Positions 34,947-44,533 of a stretch of 64,000 nt of DNA are shown piece by piece. The number at the start of each line of letters is the position of its first letter. Within the stretch, counting starts at the first letter, position 1. This DNA comes from CAYJAD01 sp964368075 (GTDB lineage: Bacteria; Desulfobacterota; Desulfovibrionia; Desulfovibrionales; Desulfovibrionaceae), in assembly GCA_964368075.1 (NCBI GenBank), contig CAYJAD010000001.1, forward strand, positions 115,613-179,612, given 5' to 3'. The notes under the pieces were generated by a model. The model had not been told where the DNA came from, did not search any database, and was given only the letters and a program-made list of their open reading frames with translations. The position numbers and the translations under genes are program-made.

Positions 34947-37900
34947 ATGAAAGGAAATCGTTTTCAGTTGCACTGTTACTCGTTTAAAATGATTACGCCT
35001 CAAGGATTCTCAGATGAAAATTTAATGCACTTTTTGTATTGGCTAAGTTCACGTGATTTTAGATGTTTAGTATTTTTACTTCTCCTTTTTAGTTTACATT
35101 TTGCTCCGCCAAATGCACAAAATGCCTACGCAGCCTCCGATACAACACCCCTTCGCCCAAATCTACAGGGGCAAAAAGGCCCTCCTGTTCAACAAAGCTC
35201 ACCTCAAAGCTCTTTGGCTACATCTGATACTATTCGCATTGGCTACATTCCTCAAACTGGGGAATTCCACCGTAGCTACAATTCTGAGCTTTATTTACAA
35301 CAGCTCATTCAAATTCTCTCAAAGTATATTCCCAATACATTCATTCTTGTACCGGTAAACGTTAGTGCCCATTCCAATGTAAGCGTTTTTGAAGAATTCA
35401 ATGTGAATGTTGTAGCTTTATTTGGAAAAACCCCGCAACGTATGTTACATTTAAAGTATTCTAAAAATCCCATTACCAGTAGTGATATGTATTTGGTGAC
35501 AAACCAAGACAACAAAATTTTTTATAATGACATTCATACGCTAAATGGAAAAACCGTTGCCATATATCTAGGTAATAATCAGTCAGTAAATTCCCTTGAC
35601 GAGTATCTTGTTAAGAATAATATTAGTATGAAGTACGAAGTGTATAATGAGTATTCTGAATTTATAAAAAATAAAGCAGAATATTCCATTGTCAATTCGT
35701 TTTACTTTATGAAAAACAAACAAATAGCTGCCATTATTGGTTCTCAAGACTTGTTTTTTGCTGCGCCCCCGCAAAATGTTCCCCTATTAAATTTACTTGA
35801 TAAAGCATTAGAACAAGCACAAAAAAATGATAAAAAGGCAATGAATGCCTTATATCTAGAGCACGTTAAAAAAAGCTCACGTTTTATAGGGAAACAATTG
35901 AACAATACGGGGAGTAACATGCTCGCCAAGCCGCGTAAAGTAGCTGAAGTGGCTTATCTTGCAGATCATTACCCTATACAATACGATTCTACCAACGGGG
36001 CTCCTTCCGGCATCACCCTTGACGTGATAAAGCTGTTTCAACAAATGCACAACAACCCTACTATCTTTATTCCCTATACTGCCTCTACTAAGGGAGACCT
36101 TACAAAATTTGATATGCTTTTTTCTGTGGTGGGTGATAAAGAGCTACGCCAGAAACATTTTTACACCTCAAAAGCCTATGTACATTTGCCTATGGTTTTT
36201 TTCCAGAAAAATGAGTTAAGCGAGACTCAAGAGAAGCATCATTTTGGCATGCTGGATTATACGGTTCTTGATCACGCCCAAGTACAAAAAAACTTCCCCC
36301 ACTGGAAAATGAACGTTTTTGCCGACTTTGAAAGCATGTTTACCGCCTATAACGAAGGAAAAATTGAGGCTCTCTTCCTTTCCAGTGCTGAAGCAGAATA
36401 TGCCATGGCGCAGCTTGGTGTAGATGAAACCACTGTTTTGCCCACATCTTCCATGCTTCCTTTACATTTTTATCTTTCAAAGAAATATCCAGAAATGGCG
36501 CTTAATATTCTTAATGTTTTTATTGAAAAACTTGACCCTATTGCTGTACAAGGGGCAATTATTAAAGCAGAAAATGACATTCGCGCTCCCATTACCGTTT
36601 TAGAATTCCTCATTGAGCACAAAGTTAAAATCTTGGGATTGCTTGCAGTGGCCATTTTATGTTTCGCTATTTTTTACGCCATAAAAATACGCCATGAAAG
36701 ACGCAAGTTACGTAAGATACTCAATACTGATCCACTTACCGGCCTTAGCAGTAAGGCACATCTTTACGAAGTTATGGAGCGTGTTTTAAAAGACGCCAAA
36801 CCCAATGAATACGCACTTCTTTCTTTGGATATAGATAAGTTTAGCATGCTCATGCAAGTATACGGAAAAGAAAAAGGTGATGCAATTTTGTGCTTAGCGG
36901 CAAAGACAATCAAAGACAAGTTTTCGAAACGCCAAGAAACACAATGCATGGCAAGAATGAGAGATGATATTTTTGTAACTTTAGTGAAAAATCATAATAT
37001 TAGAGACTTAGGAGAATCTTCTGACCATACTCTCGCCTTAATTTACGGCGCTAAAGAAATTTTAGAAAGTAACTTTGCCGTAAGCCTTTCTCGCAGTCGT
37101 TACGTTATTGATGATCCGACTCTCCCCATAGAAACTATTATTGATTATACGCATATAGCTAGGCGCCAAGGCAAAGCCACCCATGGTCTTTCTTTTGTAG
37201 AATTTAATGATGAAATGAAATACAAAATTCAAGCACAAAAGAAAATCATTTATCGCATGGAGCAAGCTTTAGAAAATAAAGAATTTATTTTGCATTTTCA
37301 ACCTAAAATAGATCTGCGCGCCCATACCGTGTGTGGTGCAGAAGTTTTGGTGCGTTGGCATCCGCCAAATCAAGACCCTATTCTTCCCAATGACTTTATA
37401 GAAGTCTTTGAAAATAATGCCTTTATAACTAAGCTAGACATGTATGTTATAGAAAATACGTGCAAGATTATTAGCCAATACAGAGACACCTACGCTTTAC
37501 CACCGCTGGCAGTAAACCTTTCAGGAATTACCGCCTTGCATGCGGACACCCACGCCCATATTAAGATGCTTTTACGTCGTTACAATATAGCCCCCCATGA
37601 ATTAGAATTTGAAATTACTGAAAGTGCGTTGGTGGAAGAATCTGACACTCTTTCTGAAACTATTCACTTTTTAAATAAGCTCGGTTTTAAAGTAGCTATT
37701 GATGACTTTGGCACTGGCGTTTCTTCCTTGCACAGGCTCAATTCTTTACAAGTGGACGTGGTTAAGCTTGATAAATCTTTCCTTGATGATAAACTTGCGC
37801 AAAAACGCGGTATTATTTTGGTGGCAAGTCTTATCGCCATGCTACATCGCTTAAACATACAAGTGGTGGCTGAGGGCGTAGAAACAAAAACCCACGCATT

Positions 37901-38078
37901 GATTCTTAAGAAAATGCGTTGCGATGTGGCTCAAGGTTACTATTTTTCACGCCCCATAAATGAAGTGGACTTCATAAACAAGGTACTGCAGGCAGGTAGC
38001 ACCCCACCAAGCAAAAAAGGTGGGGAATTACAGCAAAGCTTACAACCCATGCTAGGGTCTTTCGCTTCTGTGCAGTAA
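34947..38078 (+). CDS. c-di-GMP phosphodiesterase (EAL) with degenerate GGDEF and tandem periplasmic binding domains
   Basis: The 1043-residue protein starts at ATG 34947 (later ATGs at 34989 and 35025 are possible; none has a clear ribosome-binding site). A signal segment ends near residue 60. Two family-3-like solute-binding domains follow (about 90-305 and 320-545), then one membrane helix (about 557-580), a GGDEF domain (about 590-735) and an EAL domain (about 760-1025). The GGDEF signature is replaced by RMRDDIF (670-676), so cyclase activity should be lost. The EAL domain keeps Glu799 (EVL), NLSG, the EITES Glu, DDFGTG, KLDKSF, VAEGVET and the QGYYFSRP Gln, so it should hydrolyse c-di-GMP. 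A periplasmic ligand is presumably the signal. Confidence 0.88.
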   Translation: MKGNRFQLHCYSFKMITPQGFSDENLMHFLYWLSSRDFRCLVFLLLLFSLHFAPPNAQNAYAASDTTPLRPNLQGQKGPPVQQSSPQSSLATSDTIRIGYIPQTGEFHRSYNSELYLQQLIQILSKYIPNTFILVPVNVSAHSNVSVFEEFNVNVVALFGKTPQRMLHLKYSKNPITSSDMYLVTNQDNKIFYNDIHTLNGKTVAIYLGNNQSVNSLDEYLVKNNISMKYEVYNEYSEFIKNKAEYSIVNSFYFMKNKQIAAIIGSQDLFFAAPPQNVPLLNLLDKALEQAQKNDKKAMNALYLEHVKKSSRFIGKQLNNTGSNMLAKPRKVAEVAYLADHYPIQYDSTNGAPSGITLDVIKLFQQMHNNPTIFIPYTASTKGDLTKFDMLFSVVGDKELRQKHFYTSKAYVHLPMVFFQKNELSETQEKHHFGMLDYTVLDHAQVQKNFPHWKMNVFADFESMFTAYNEGKIEALFLSSAEAEYAMAQLGVDETTVLPTSSMLPLHFYLSKKYPEMALNILNVFIEKLDPIAVQGAIIKAENDIRAPITVLEFLIEHKVKILGLLAVAILCFAIFYAIKIRHERRKLRKILNTDPLTGLSSKAHLYEVMERVLKDAKPNEYALLSLDIDKFSMLMQVYGKEKGDAILCLAAKTIKDKFSKRQETQCMARMRDDIFVTLVKNHNIRDLGESSDHTLALIYGAKEILESNFAVSLSRSRYVIDDPTLPIETIIDYTHIARRQGKATHGLSFVEFNDEMKYKIQAQKKIIYRMEQALENKEFILHFQPKIDLRAHTVCGAEVLVRWHPPNQDPILPNDFIEVFENNAFITKLDMYVIENTCKIISQYRDTYALPPLAVNLSGITALHADTHAHIKMLLRRYNIAPHELEFEITESALVEESDTLSETIHFLNKLGFKVAIDDFGTGVSSLHRLNSLQVDVVKLDKSFLDDKLAQKRGIILVASLIAMLHRLNIQVVAEGVETKTHALILKKMRCDVAQGYYFSRPINEVDFINKVLQAGSTPPSKKGGELQQSLQPMLGSFASVQ

Positions 38079-38195
38079 AAATGACGCTGGGCTTAGAAGG
38101 AAGGAGCTATTTACCCCCCCCTTCCTTCAGCCATATCTTTAATTTTTTAAATAAAGTTACCTTACGAAACATTTTTAGCTTGATGAGAGAAGCAT

Positions 38196-40796
38196 ATGAA
38201 AAGTCCCTTAAAAAAATACGTCATTTTAGCAAGCATACTTACTCTACTTTGGGCTGTTCTTTTAGTGTACATTTATTTAAAAATTACCAAACTTGACACT
38301 ATTATTTCCCAAGAAATACAAGCAAATTCTCGTGAAATTGCTCAACAATCAAAAGATATTTTCACATGGTTTAACGATAGACAAGAAGTATATGTCAAAA
38401 CACCCCAAAGTAAGGCTTATAACTTACCCCCTGAAGCTGAAATTAGTACCCTAGATGGCCGTATTCTTACAATGGCTGTCCCCCTTGAAGTTATTAAAAA
38501 GCTAGAAACTACATTTAAGCATGGCATAACTGTTCGCTTTGCAAGCTCTTCGCCCTTAAATAGTGCGCATATTCCTAAAACAGAAGATAACGATGCTATG
38601 ATGACTATGATGACGGAAGGCAAGGAAGAACATTTTTCTTTTTATGAAGAGAAAAACAGCTATCACTATACATATCCTATTTTTGCACAAAAAAGTTGTC
38701 TAACCTGTCATACAAATATGCAAACTGGAGATCTCTTAGGGGCCTTAGTGGTAGAAACAAACCCCACAGAGTATATTTTGCGTACACGCCACGATAGAGT
38801 AACACTATTTCTTACAGGTTTTGTGGGAAGCTCTTTAACGATTTTCTTTTTTTATCTGCTCATTGTGCATATTTGGCGCAAATATCGCGCACAAAGAGAA
38901 AACTTAGAATATGCTAAATCCATGGTAGAAAACATGAGCCATGGCACAGAAATGATTATTAGTAACGTGGAACGCATTATTAATGAACTGGCTCAAGGCA
39001 CTCACGATCCTGCCAAAGCAGAATTATTGCGTACGCTGCAATATTTAAGTGAAGATTTACTGCAATCATCCCAAGCTCTAGCCACGGGTTCTCAAGCTCA
39101 AATTGCAAGCAAAGAAGAGCTTATTCACGTTGACACCTTTTTCCGTCAATGCGTACAACTTTTTCATGGACAGTGTTTAGAAAAAGATATTGAACTCACT
39201 CTTGTTATTGACCCTTCGGTACCCATTCACGTGCTTGGCGATGCCTTTCACTTGCGTCAAGTGCTCTCTATGCTTTTAAAAAATGCTATTACTAACACAC
39301 ATACAGGTGGCATACGTGTGCATATTGACTCTGCCATAGATATTGCCTCACACTTTAGCGTGAAAGACTTACAGCATACGCCTATTCACTTGCTTGTGGA
39401 AATTGCAGATACAAGTAAAGGCTACATTATTACCGATCAGCAACATGTGTTACAAAATTTTTCCTCCCAACAGGGGAAAAATATTTATACAGATCGTGCT
39501 GTCATTGATTTGCGTCCTATATCTGAAATAGCCATGGTGCTTAACGGGGGGATAACTGTGCCCCAGAACGGCAAAACCGGCGCGACTTTCTTAGCCACGA
39601 TGCAAGTGAAAATGGTAGATGAAGCAGAGGCAAAGCAGCATGCTCCTATATCAAACCCCATACAGCCTTCTGCAAAAATAGCCGATGCGGTACCACCCAC
39701 TGCAAAAAAACTCGATACAGTGTCCTCATCTGCACCTACTGCGAATATTGCTTCCCTTATGCCAACACAAAGCACTCCACAAGCTGCCACAGCACAAGCC
39801 CCTGCAGCACAGGCTTTAACAACAACACAGCAGACGACACCCTCTGCACCAGCAGATCCGCTTACAGCGTCTGCGCCGCATGCGTCCGCTATGCCAACTC
39901 CTTTACCTGCTTCGGCTTCAAGCCCTGCACAGGCAAAAGAACCTGTGCCCCAATTACCACATAACGTGCGCGCCGAAGGCCCCACATTGCCACAATCCAT
40001 CCCGCAAATAGATAATGATAAACCCATCTTGGCTATTATTGGGGATTGTAATGTGCAAGAGCTCACGCAAAGCGAAAAAGATATTCTTTCTCAAGCAAAC
40101 ATCCAGATTACATTAGTTGACTCTGGAACAAATCTATTTGAAATGCTAGACAATAGCACCCACGGCTACTCTGTCGTCTTATTACGCGAACTTTCAGACA
40201 TGGACACTACATATGCAGCAACTCGCATTCGCTATTTAGAAAGTTTGGGGTCAACCCCTGTAGCCGTTGTGCTTATAGCTGAAGATATGGTGCAAGGAGA
40301 TATGGATGTCTTACGCTTTTTTAATGTTTCAACTGTAGATAACTTCCCGCGAGATGCACATATTGCTTCTCAAGTCATAAATATTGCTTTGCGAACTAAG
40401 AATAATCAAATATTTATAGGTGGACAATTCTTTAATAAAACAAATACTCAAGGTGATGCGACCCAAATTTTTGACGTAAAAGCTTCATTAGAAAACTCCA
40501 AAAAAGATTTGCAATTTATTCATTCCATATGCACTATGTGGATTCGCTTTTACCCTGAACAAGTAAGGCGTTTACGCGAAACTATTAAAAACGGTACACA
40601 AGACGAAAAATTGCGCGTAATGCGCGCCATACGCAATTCTGCCAGCACAGTTTCTCTACCTATGCTTTGGGCAGAAGCTACACGCTTAGAAGGAAAAATT
40701 GCCCAAGATGCTGAAAACGTTCGCTATGAAAAGCTTTTTTCAATATACGAGCAAACCTTTGAACACTTGAAAGCAAGCCTCAAGGAAATAAAATAA
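38196..40796 (+). CDS. CXXCH (haem-type) sensor with degenerate histidine-kinase, receiver and Hpt domains
   Basis: The 866-residue protein has a membrane helix at about 8-28, a periplasmic domain of about 175 residues with a c-type haem motif CLTCH (Cys168-His172) in a Tll0287/DUF3365-like setting (SCLTCHTNMQTGDLLGALVVE-type context), and a second helix at about 205-228. The cytoplasmic part starts like a HisKA domain (NMSHGTEM, His249), but the normal SHE-R-TP is SHG-E-M. The ATPase-like domain (about 310-470) has an N-box-like LLKNAITN, but its G1 box (DxGxG) is missing. A Pro/Ala/Gln/Thr-rich linker spans about 485-605. A receiver-like domain (about 610-735) lacks the phospho-acceptor Asp pattern (LLRELSDMD). 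A C-terminal Hpt-like bundle (about 765-866) has Arg813 where the phospho-His should be (MRAIRNSAS). It is likely a regulatory pseudokinase. Confidence 0.72.
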   Translation: MKSPLKKYVILASILTLLWAVLLVYIYLKITKLDTIISQEIQANSREIAQQSKDIFTWFNDRQEVYVKTPQSKAYNLPPEAEISTLDGRILTMAVPLEVIKKLETTFKHGITVRFASSSPLNSAHIPKTEDNDAMMTMMTEGKEEHFSFYEEKNSYHYTYPIFAQKSCLTCHTNMQTGDLLGALVVETNPTEYILRTRHDRVTLFLTGFVGSSLTIFFFYLLIVHIWRKYRAQRENLEYAKSMVENMSHGTEMIISNVERIINELAQGTHDPAKAELLRTLQYLSEDLLQSSQALATGSQAQIASKEELIHVDTFFRQCVQLFHGQCLEKDIELTLVIDPSVPIHVLGDAFHLRQVLSMLLKNAITNTHTGGIRVHIDSAIDIASHFSVKDLQHTPIHLLVEIADTSKGYIITDQQHVLQNFSSQQGKNIYTDRAVIDLRPISEIAMVLNGGITVPQNGKTGATFLATMQVKMVDEAEAKQHAPISNPIQPSAKIADAVPPTAKKLDTVSSSAPTANIASLMPTQSTPQAATAQAPAAQALTTTQQTTPSAPADPLTASAPHASAMPTPLPASASSPAQAKEPVPQLPHNVRAEGPTLPQSIPQIDNDKPILAIIGDCNVQELTQSEKDILSQANIQITLVDSGTNLFEMLDNSTHGYSVVLLRELSDMDTTYAATRIRYLESLGSTPVAVVLIAEDMVQGDMDVLRFFNVSTVDNFPRDAHIASQVINIALRTKNNQIFIGGQFFNKTNTQGDATQIFDVKASLENSKKDLQFIHSICTMWIRFYPEQVRRLRETIKNGTQDEKLRVMRAIRNSASTVSLPMLWAEATRLEGKIAQDAENVRYEKLFSIYEQTFEHLKASLKEIK

Positions 40797-40832
40797 TACA
40801 GGAAACACGGATTAATTCATTTCTTGGAAAGG

Positions 40833-40874
40833 TCTGGGGAAAGCTTTTTGACACTGGTAAAGGCTTTCCCCAGA
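40833..40874. repeat. Perfect 12-bp inverted repeat after the pseudokinase gene
   Basis: TCTGGGGAAAGC at 40833-40844 and its exact complement at 40863-40874 are separated by 18 bases. The hairpin has no following T run on either strand (AAAAAG on the right), so it is not a standard terminator. It may stabilise the 3' end of the transcript. Confidence 0.6.
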
Positions 40875-40950
40875 AAAAGTAAGGCGTTTCCTGTTAATAG
40901 CCTATTAAAAATACTGGCTCAAAAACTTTTTTTCACAAAATGTTAAGCTC

Positions 40951-40980
40951 TGTACAATTCATAAATTTGTCTTATATAGT
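40951..40980 (+). promoter_or_regulatory. Candidate promoter of the second hybrid kinase
   Basis: TGTACA (40951-40956) and TATAGT (40975-40980) are spaced 18 bases apart, about 80 bases before the kinase ATG. The -10 matches five of six consensus bases; the -35 is weaker. A tract (AAAAACTTTTTTTCACAAA) just upstream could be an UP-like element, and recurs before carD. Confidence 0.35.
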
Positions 40981-41060
40981 ATTCACGAAGACACGTCTTT
41001 GTGTGGTGTTTTTTTGCCAAGTCCTATTTTTAGCAAAGACTTTCAACCTAAGGCTCTGCT

Positions 41061-44000
41061 ATGTCTATACATACTGATTGTGATGATAATTTATATGCGT
41101 TTTTGCATAATCTCTATAACAGAAACCCACGTCCTTTATGTTGCGTTTCAAGCTCTATGCAACTGCTCTATTGCACAAAAGACTTTTTAAATTTCTTTAC
41201 CGCAAAAGATCTACACTCTTGTCAAGAGCTCTGGCAAAAAGAAACGCCTCCAACACAATATAGTCCTAATAGCTTTCTGCAAACATTGAATTTTCATTGC
41301 AAGCAAACCCTAGAAAATGGGGAAAGTCATTTTACATGGCATCATGAAATCCCCATGAAAGATCTTTTTCATGTGCATTATTCTATAACAACCATACATC
41401 ATAGCACTGGTCCAATTTTTGTTATACAAATGCACCCTGAAAAAGATATAGCGCAAAAAAACTACGACAGTCACGATATTCTTTATACAGACGTTATTCA
41501 CAAAAGCCCTACCCCCGTATGCATGTGGAACCTAGAAAAGAAAATCATTGATTGTAACAATAGTTTTCTCGTATTTTTAGGTTTAGGCTCCAAAGCCCAA
41601 TGCTTTGCAACACCCCATACATTTCTTCCCCAATATCAAAACAGCAATAACCCTACAGAAGAAAACCTGCTCTCTATAGATATTTTAGAAAAAGAAATAA
41701 TAAAAACCTTCAGCACAGGCTACAATAGCAGAAAATGGCTTTGGCAAAACAGTCAAGGTGCGCCTATTCCCTGCAAAATTAACTTTTTACGCATAAGATA
41801 CAATGATGAAAATGTTGTAGCTGTCTTTTGTTATGACTTGCGTGAGATTCTATTACAGCAACAAAAAATAGAAGAAACAGAAAAAATCATGAGCACCATG
41901 ATCAACAGTATGCCGCTTGGTGTTACCATTGTTGACATGAGTTATAATGCCGTAGATTGTAATGATACTGCTTATAAACTATTTGGCTTTAACAACAAAG
42001 AAGATTTTATTAAAGAGTTTTTTAATCTTATTCCTGAATTTCAGCCCAATGGTAGACTTACAACAGAATATTCTCGAGAGGTGTTGGATCTTTGCATTGA
42101 GAATGGGTATCACACCATGGAATGGTTGCATATAGACAAAACAGGGAAAGCACTGCCCGTTGAAACAACTTTAGTGCACACCCACTATAAAAACCAAGAT
42201 ATGGTCATTGGCTATATGAGGGATTTACGCGAAATTAAAACCATGCAACAAAAAACTTCTTATGCTGAACAACGCAACGCCATTATTTCTGAAAATGTTC
42301 CATTGTGCATTATGTTCTGGAATAAAGAAGGCGAAATGATTGATTGCAATAAAGAAGTTTTACGCACATTTAAATACGACAACAAAAAAGAATATTTTAA
42401 AAATTTATATAATACCTCACCTATTTACCAGCCTAACGGAAGAAACTCTAAAGAAGCCGTGGCTAATAATCATAGAATAACTCTTGAAAAAGGCTATCAT
42501 CGCTTCGAATGGCTACACAACACCAGCGAAGGCGAACTCTTGCCCATGGAGGTTATTTTAATACGTTCTATCCTAGACGGTGAAGACATTGTTGTTTCTT
42601 ATGTCAAAGACTTACGCGACCTCAAAGCCACGCAAGAATTGGTAAAAGAAGCCGAGCTTCGTAATACACTTATGCTAGATTCGCTCCCCTTATGTGTACA
42701 TTTCTGGGATGAAAATTTTCGACTTATCTACACAAACCTAGAAGGCGCTAATACTTTTGGTTTTGATTCTAAAGAAGAATATCTTGATAACATTGAAAGA
42801 ACGTTACCTGAATTTCAACCCAATGGTGTACGCACCAAAGACTTAATGACGCAGATGATTGATACTGCTTTTAGCACGGGCATAACTAAAGGAGAAGTAG
42901 TGTGCTTGCATGCCTTTACAGAAGTAGAAATTCCTTTCGAAGTTATAGTTATGCGTACATCGTATCAAGGTAAACAGGGCCTTATCGCTTATCTTACTGA
43001 TTTACGCGAACACAAAGCCATGTTACGCGAAATTGCTGACAATGAAAAAGAATTGCGTGTTGCAAAAGAAATCGCTGAAAAAAGCACACAAGCAAAAAGT
43101 GAATTCTTAGCCAATATGAGCCATGAAATACGCACGCCTATGAATGGTATACTAGGTCTTTTACACCTTTTAGAGCAAACCACCATGAGTGAGTTGCAAG
43201 AAAACTATGTCAAAAAAAGCGTATTTTCTGCCAATAATCTTATGCGTATCATCAATGATATTCTAGATTTTTCAAAAATTGAAGCAGGCAAGCTAGAAAT
43301 GGAAGAACACCCCTTCACTTTGCAAGGTATTTGCCAAGACGTCATGGATTTATACGAGACTATAAGTGCAGAAAAAGGCCTACATTTGCATATCCATGCA
43401 GACACGTACGCTACAACATTCTTGCTGGGCGATGCTTTGCGTTTAAAGCAAGTACTTTTTAATCTTGTAAGTAATGCTATCAAATTTACCCGTTCAGGCA
43501 CTGTATCTTTAGAAATTGAAAGTTCTTTACGCAATCAACACGAACTTTACTGCCAATTTGCCGTACGAGACACAGGTATTGGCTTAAGCCCACAGCAAAT
43601 TGACCGACTTTTCTCTGCTTTTTCTCAGGCCGACAGCACTATCAGCCGCAAATATGGAGGTACAGGGCTTGGGCTCCTTATTTCACGCAGTATTATTACC
43701 ATGATGCGCGGCAACGTATGGGTAGAAAGTGAATTGGGCAAGGGTTCTACATTCTTTTGCACAGCTATTTTTGCCATTGCAGACGACGACACTGCATATA
43801 CAGACGTTTATGACACCGATTCAAATCAGAAAAAGCTTATAACAGGCAAAGAAGGTGGACATTTACTCTTGGCAGAAGACAATGAAATTAATCAGCTTGT
43901 GGCTCAAGAAATTTTATTGGCGGCCGGCTATAGTTTAGATATTGTCAATAATGGACAAGAAGCCTTAGAAATGCTGAAAAAAAATGTTTATGATGCCGTA

Positions 44001-44231
44001 CTTATGGATATTCAAATGCCCATTATGGACGGCTACACCGCCGCACAAAATATACGCGCACAAAAAGCATTAGCCACATTACCTATAATAGCCATGTCGG
44101 CCCATGCTATGAAAGGAGACAAGGAAAAAAGTATTTCCCATGGCATGAATGACCATATAACCAAACCCATTGAGCCAGAAAAGCTTTATGCAACATTACG
44201 TCAGTGGATTTCTAAAAACACCGAAAAGTAA
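41061..44231 (+). CDS. Cytoplasmic hybrid histidine kinase with five PAS-like domains and receiver
   Basis: The 1056-residue protein has no signal peptide or membrane helix, so it acts in the cytoplasm. PAS-like domains lie at about 30-130, 140-265, 276-395, 407-525 and 533-650. A HisKA domain with His688 (NMSHEIRTPMNGILG) follows, then an ATPase domain (about 795-910, GTGLGLLI) and a receiver with Asp983 (LMDIQMPIMDG). From the fourth PAS to the end it is strongly similar to the kinase at 30660 (e.g. KDLRDLKATQ, KEAELRNTLMLDS, LLHLLEQT, ILDFSKIEAGK), so the two arose by duplication. This copy lost or never had the periplasmic sensor and gained PAS modules. The ligands of the PAS domains cannot be told. 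Confidence 0.88.
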   Translation: MSIHTDCDDNLYAFLHNLYNRNPRPLCCVSSSMQLLYCTKDFLNFFTAKDLHSCQELWQKETPPTQYSPNSFLQTLNFHCKQTLENGESHFTWHHEIPMKDLFHVHYSITTIHHSTGPIFVIQMHPEKDIAQKNYDSHDILYTDVIHKSPTPVCMWNLEKKIIDCNNSFLVFLGLGSKAQCFATPHTFLPQYQNSNNPTEENLLSIDILEKEIIKTFSTGYNSRKWLWQNSQGAPIPCKINFLRIRYNDENVVAVFCYDLREILLQQQKIEETEKIMSTMINSMPLGVTIVDMSYNAVDCNDTAYKLFGFNNKEDFIKEFFNLIPEFQPNGRLTTEYSREVLDLCIENGYHTMEWLHIDKTGKALPVETTLVHTHYKNQDMVIGYMRDLREIKTMQQKTSYAEQRNAIISENVPLCIMFWNKEGEMIDCNKEVLRTFKYDNKKEYFKNLYNTSPIYQPNGRNSKEAVANNHRITLEKGYHRFEWLHNTSEGELLPMEVILIRSILDGEDIVVSYVKDLRDLKATQELVKEAELRNTLMLDSLPLCVHFWDENFRLIYTNLEGANTFGFDSKEEYLDNIERTLPEFQPNGVRTKDLMTQMIDTAFSTGITKGEVVCLHAFTEVEIPFEVIVMRTSYQGKQGLIAYLTDLREHKAMLREIADNEKELRVAKEIAEKSTQAKSEFLANMSHEIRTPMNGILGLLHLLEQTTMSELQENYVKKSVFSANNLMRIINDILDFSKIEAGKLEMEEHPFTLQGICQDVMDLYETISAEKGLHLHIHADTYATTFLLGDALRLKQVLFNLVSNAIKFTRSGTVSLEIESSLRNQHELYCQFAVRDTGIGLSPQQIDRLFSAFSQADSTISRKYGGTGLGLLISRSIITMMRGNVWVESELGKGSTFFCTAIFAIADDDTAYTDVYDTDSNQKKLITGKEGGHLLLAEDNEINQLVAQEILLAAGYSLDIVNNGQEALEMLKKNVYDAVLMDIQMPIMDGYTAAQNIRAQKALATLPIIAMSAHAMKGDKEKSISHGMNDHITKPIEPEKLYATLRQWISKNTEK

Positions 44232-44533
44232 TGGACAGAAATTTTACTAGAGCATATAGTCGGTATTTCCTTAACTTTTACAATGGCCTTATAAAGAGCT
44301 TGCACAGCGTAATTTTTTTTTGTAATGTCACACTACTGAGTAAAACTCCCTATCAATCTGTAGAGAAAACACTTTTCAACAGATTGAGCGTGTTCTTTAT
44401 ACTATGAGGCCTCACCCCCTAATGGTCTTTTCGTGATAACTTTCTGCTTACTGCGCATCCTCACTTTTAAAACAAGTTTTTTTATACAAAACAACGTATA
44501 ATAAGAAATATTAGGGAAGAATTAAGGAAGAAT
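44232..44533. other. Intergenic region between hybrid kinase and glycosyltransferase
   Basis: No gene is visible. A TATAAT (44497-44502) lies about 30 bases before the glycosyltransferase ATG, but no good -35 is seen at the right distance. The rest is AT-rich with no clear hairpin terminator. Confidence 0.35.

Noticed and set aside
39485..40066. Minus-strand open frame of 193 codons, Ala/Gly/Cys-rich
   Set aside because: Antisense of the Ala/Pro/Thr-rich linker of the pseudokinase; low-complexity composition explains the lack of stops.
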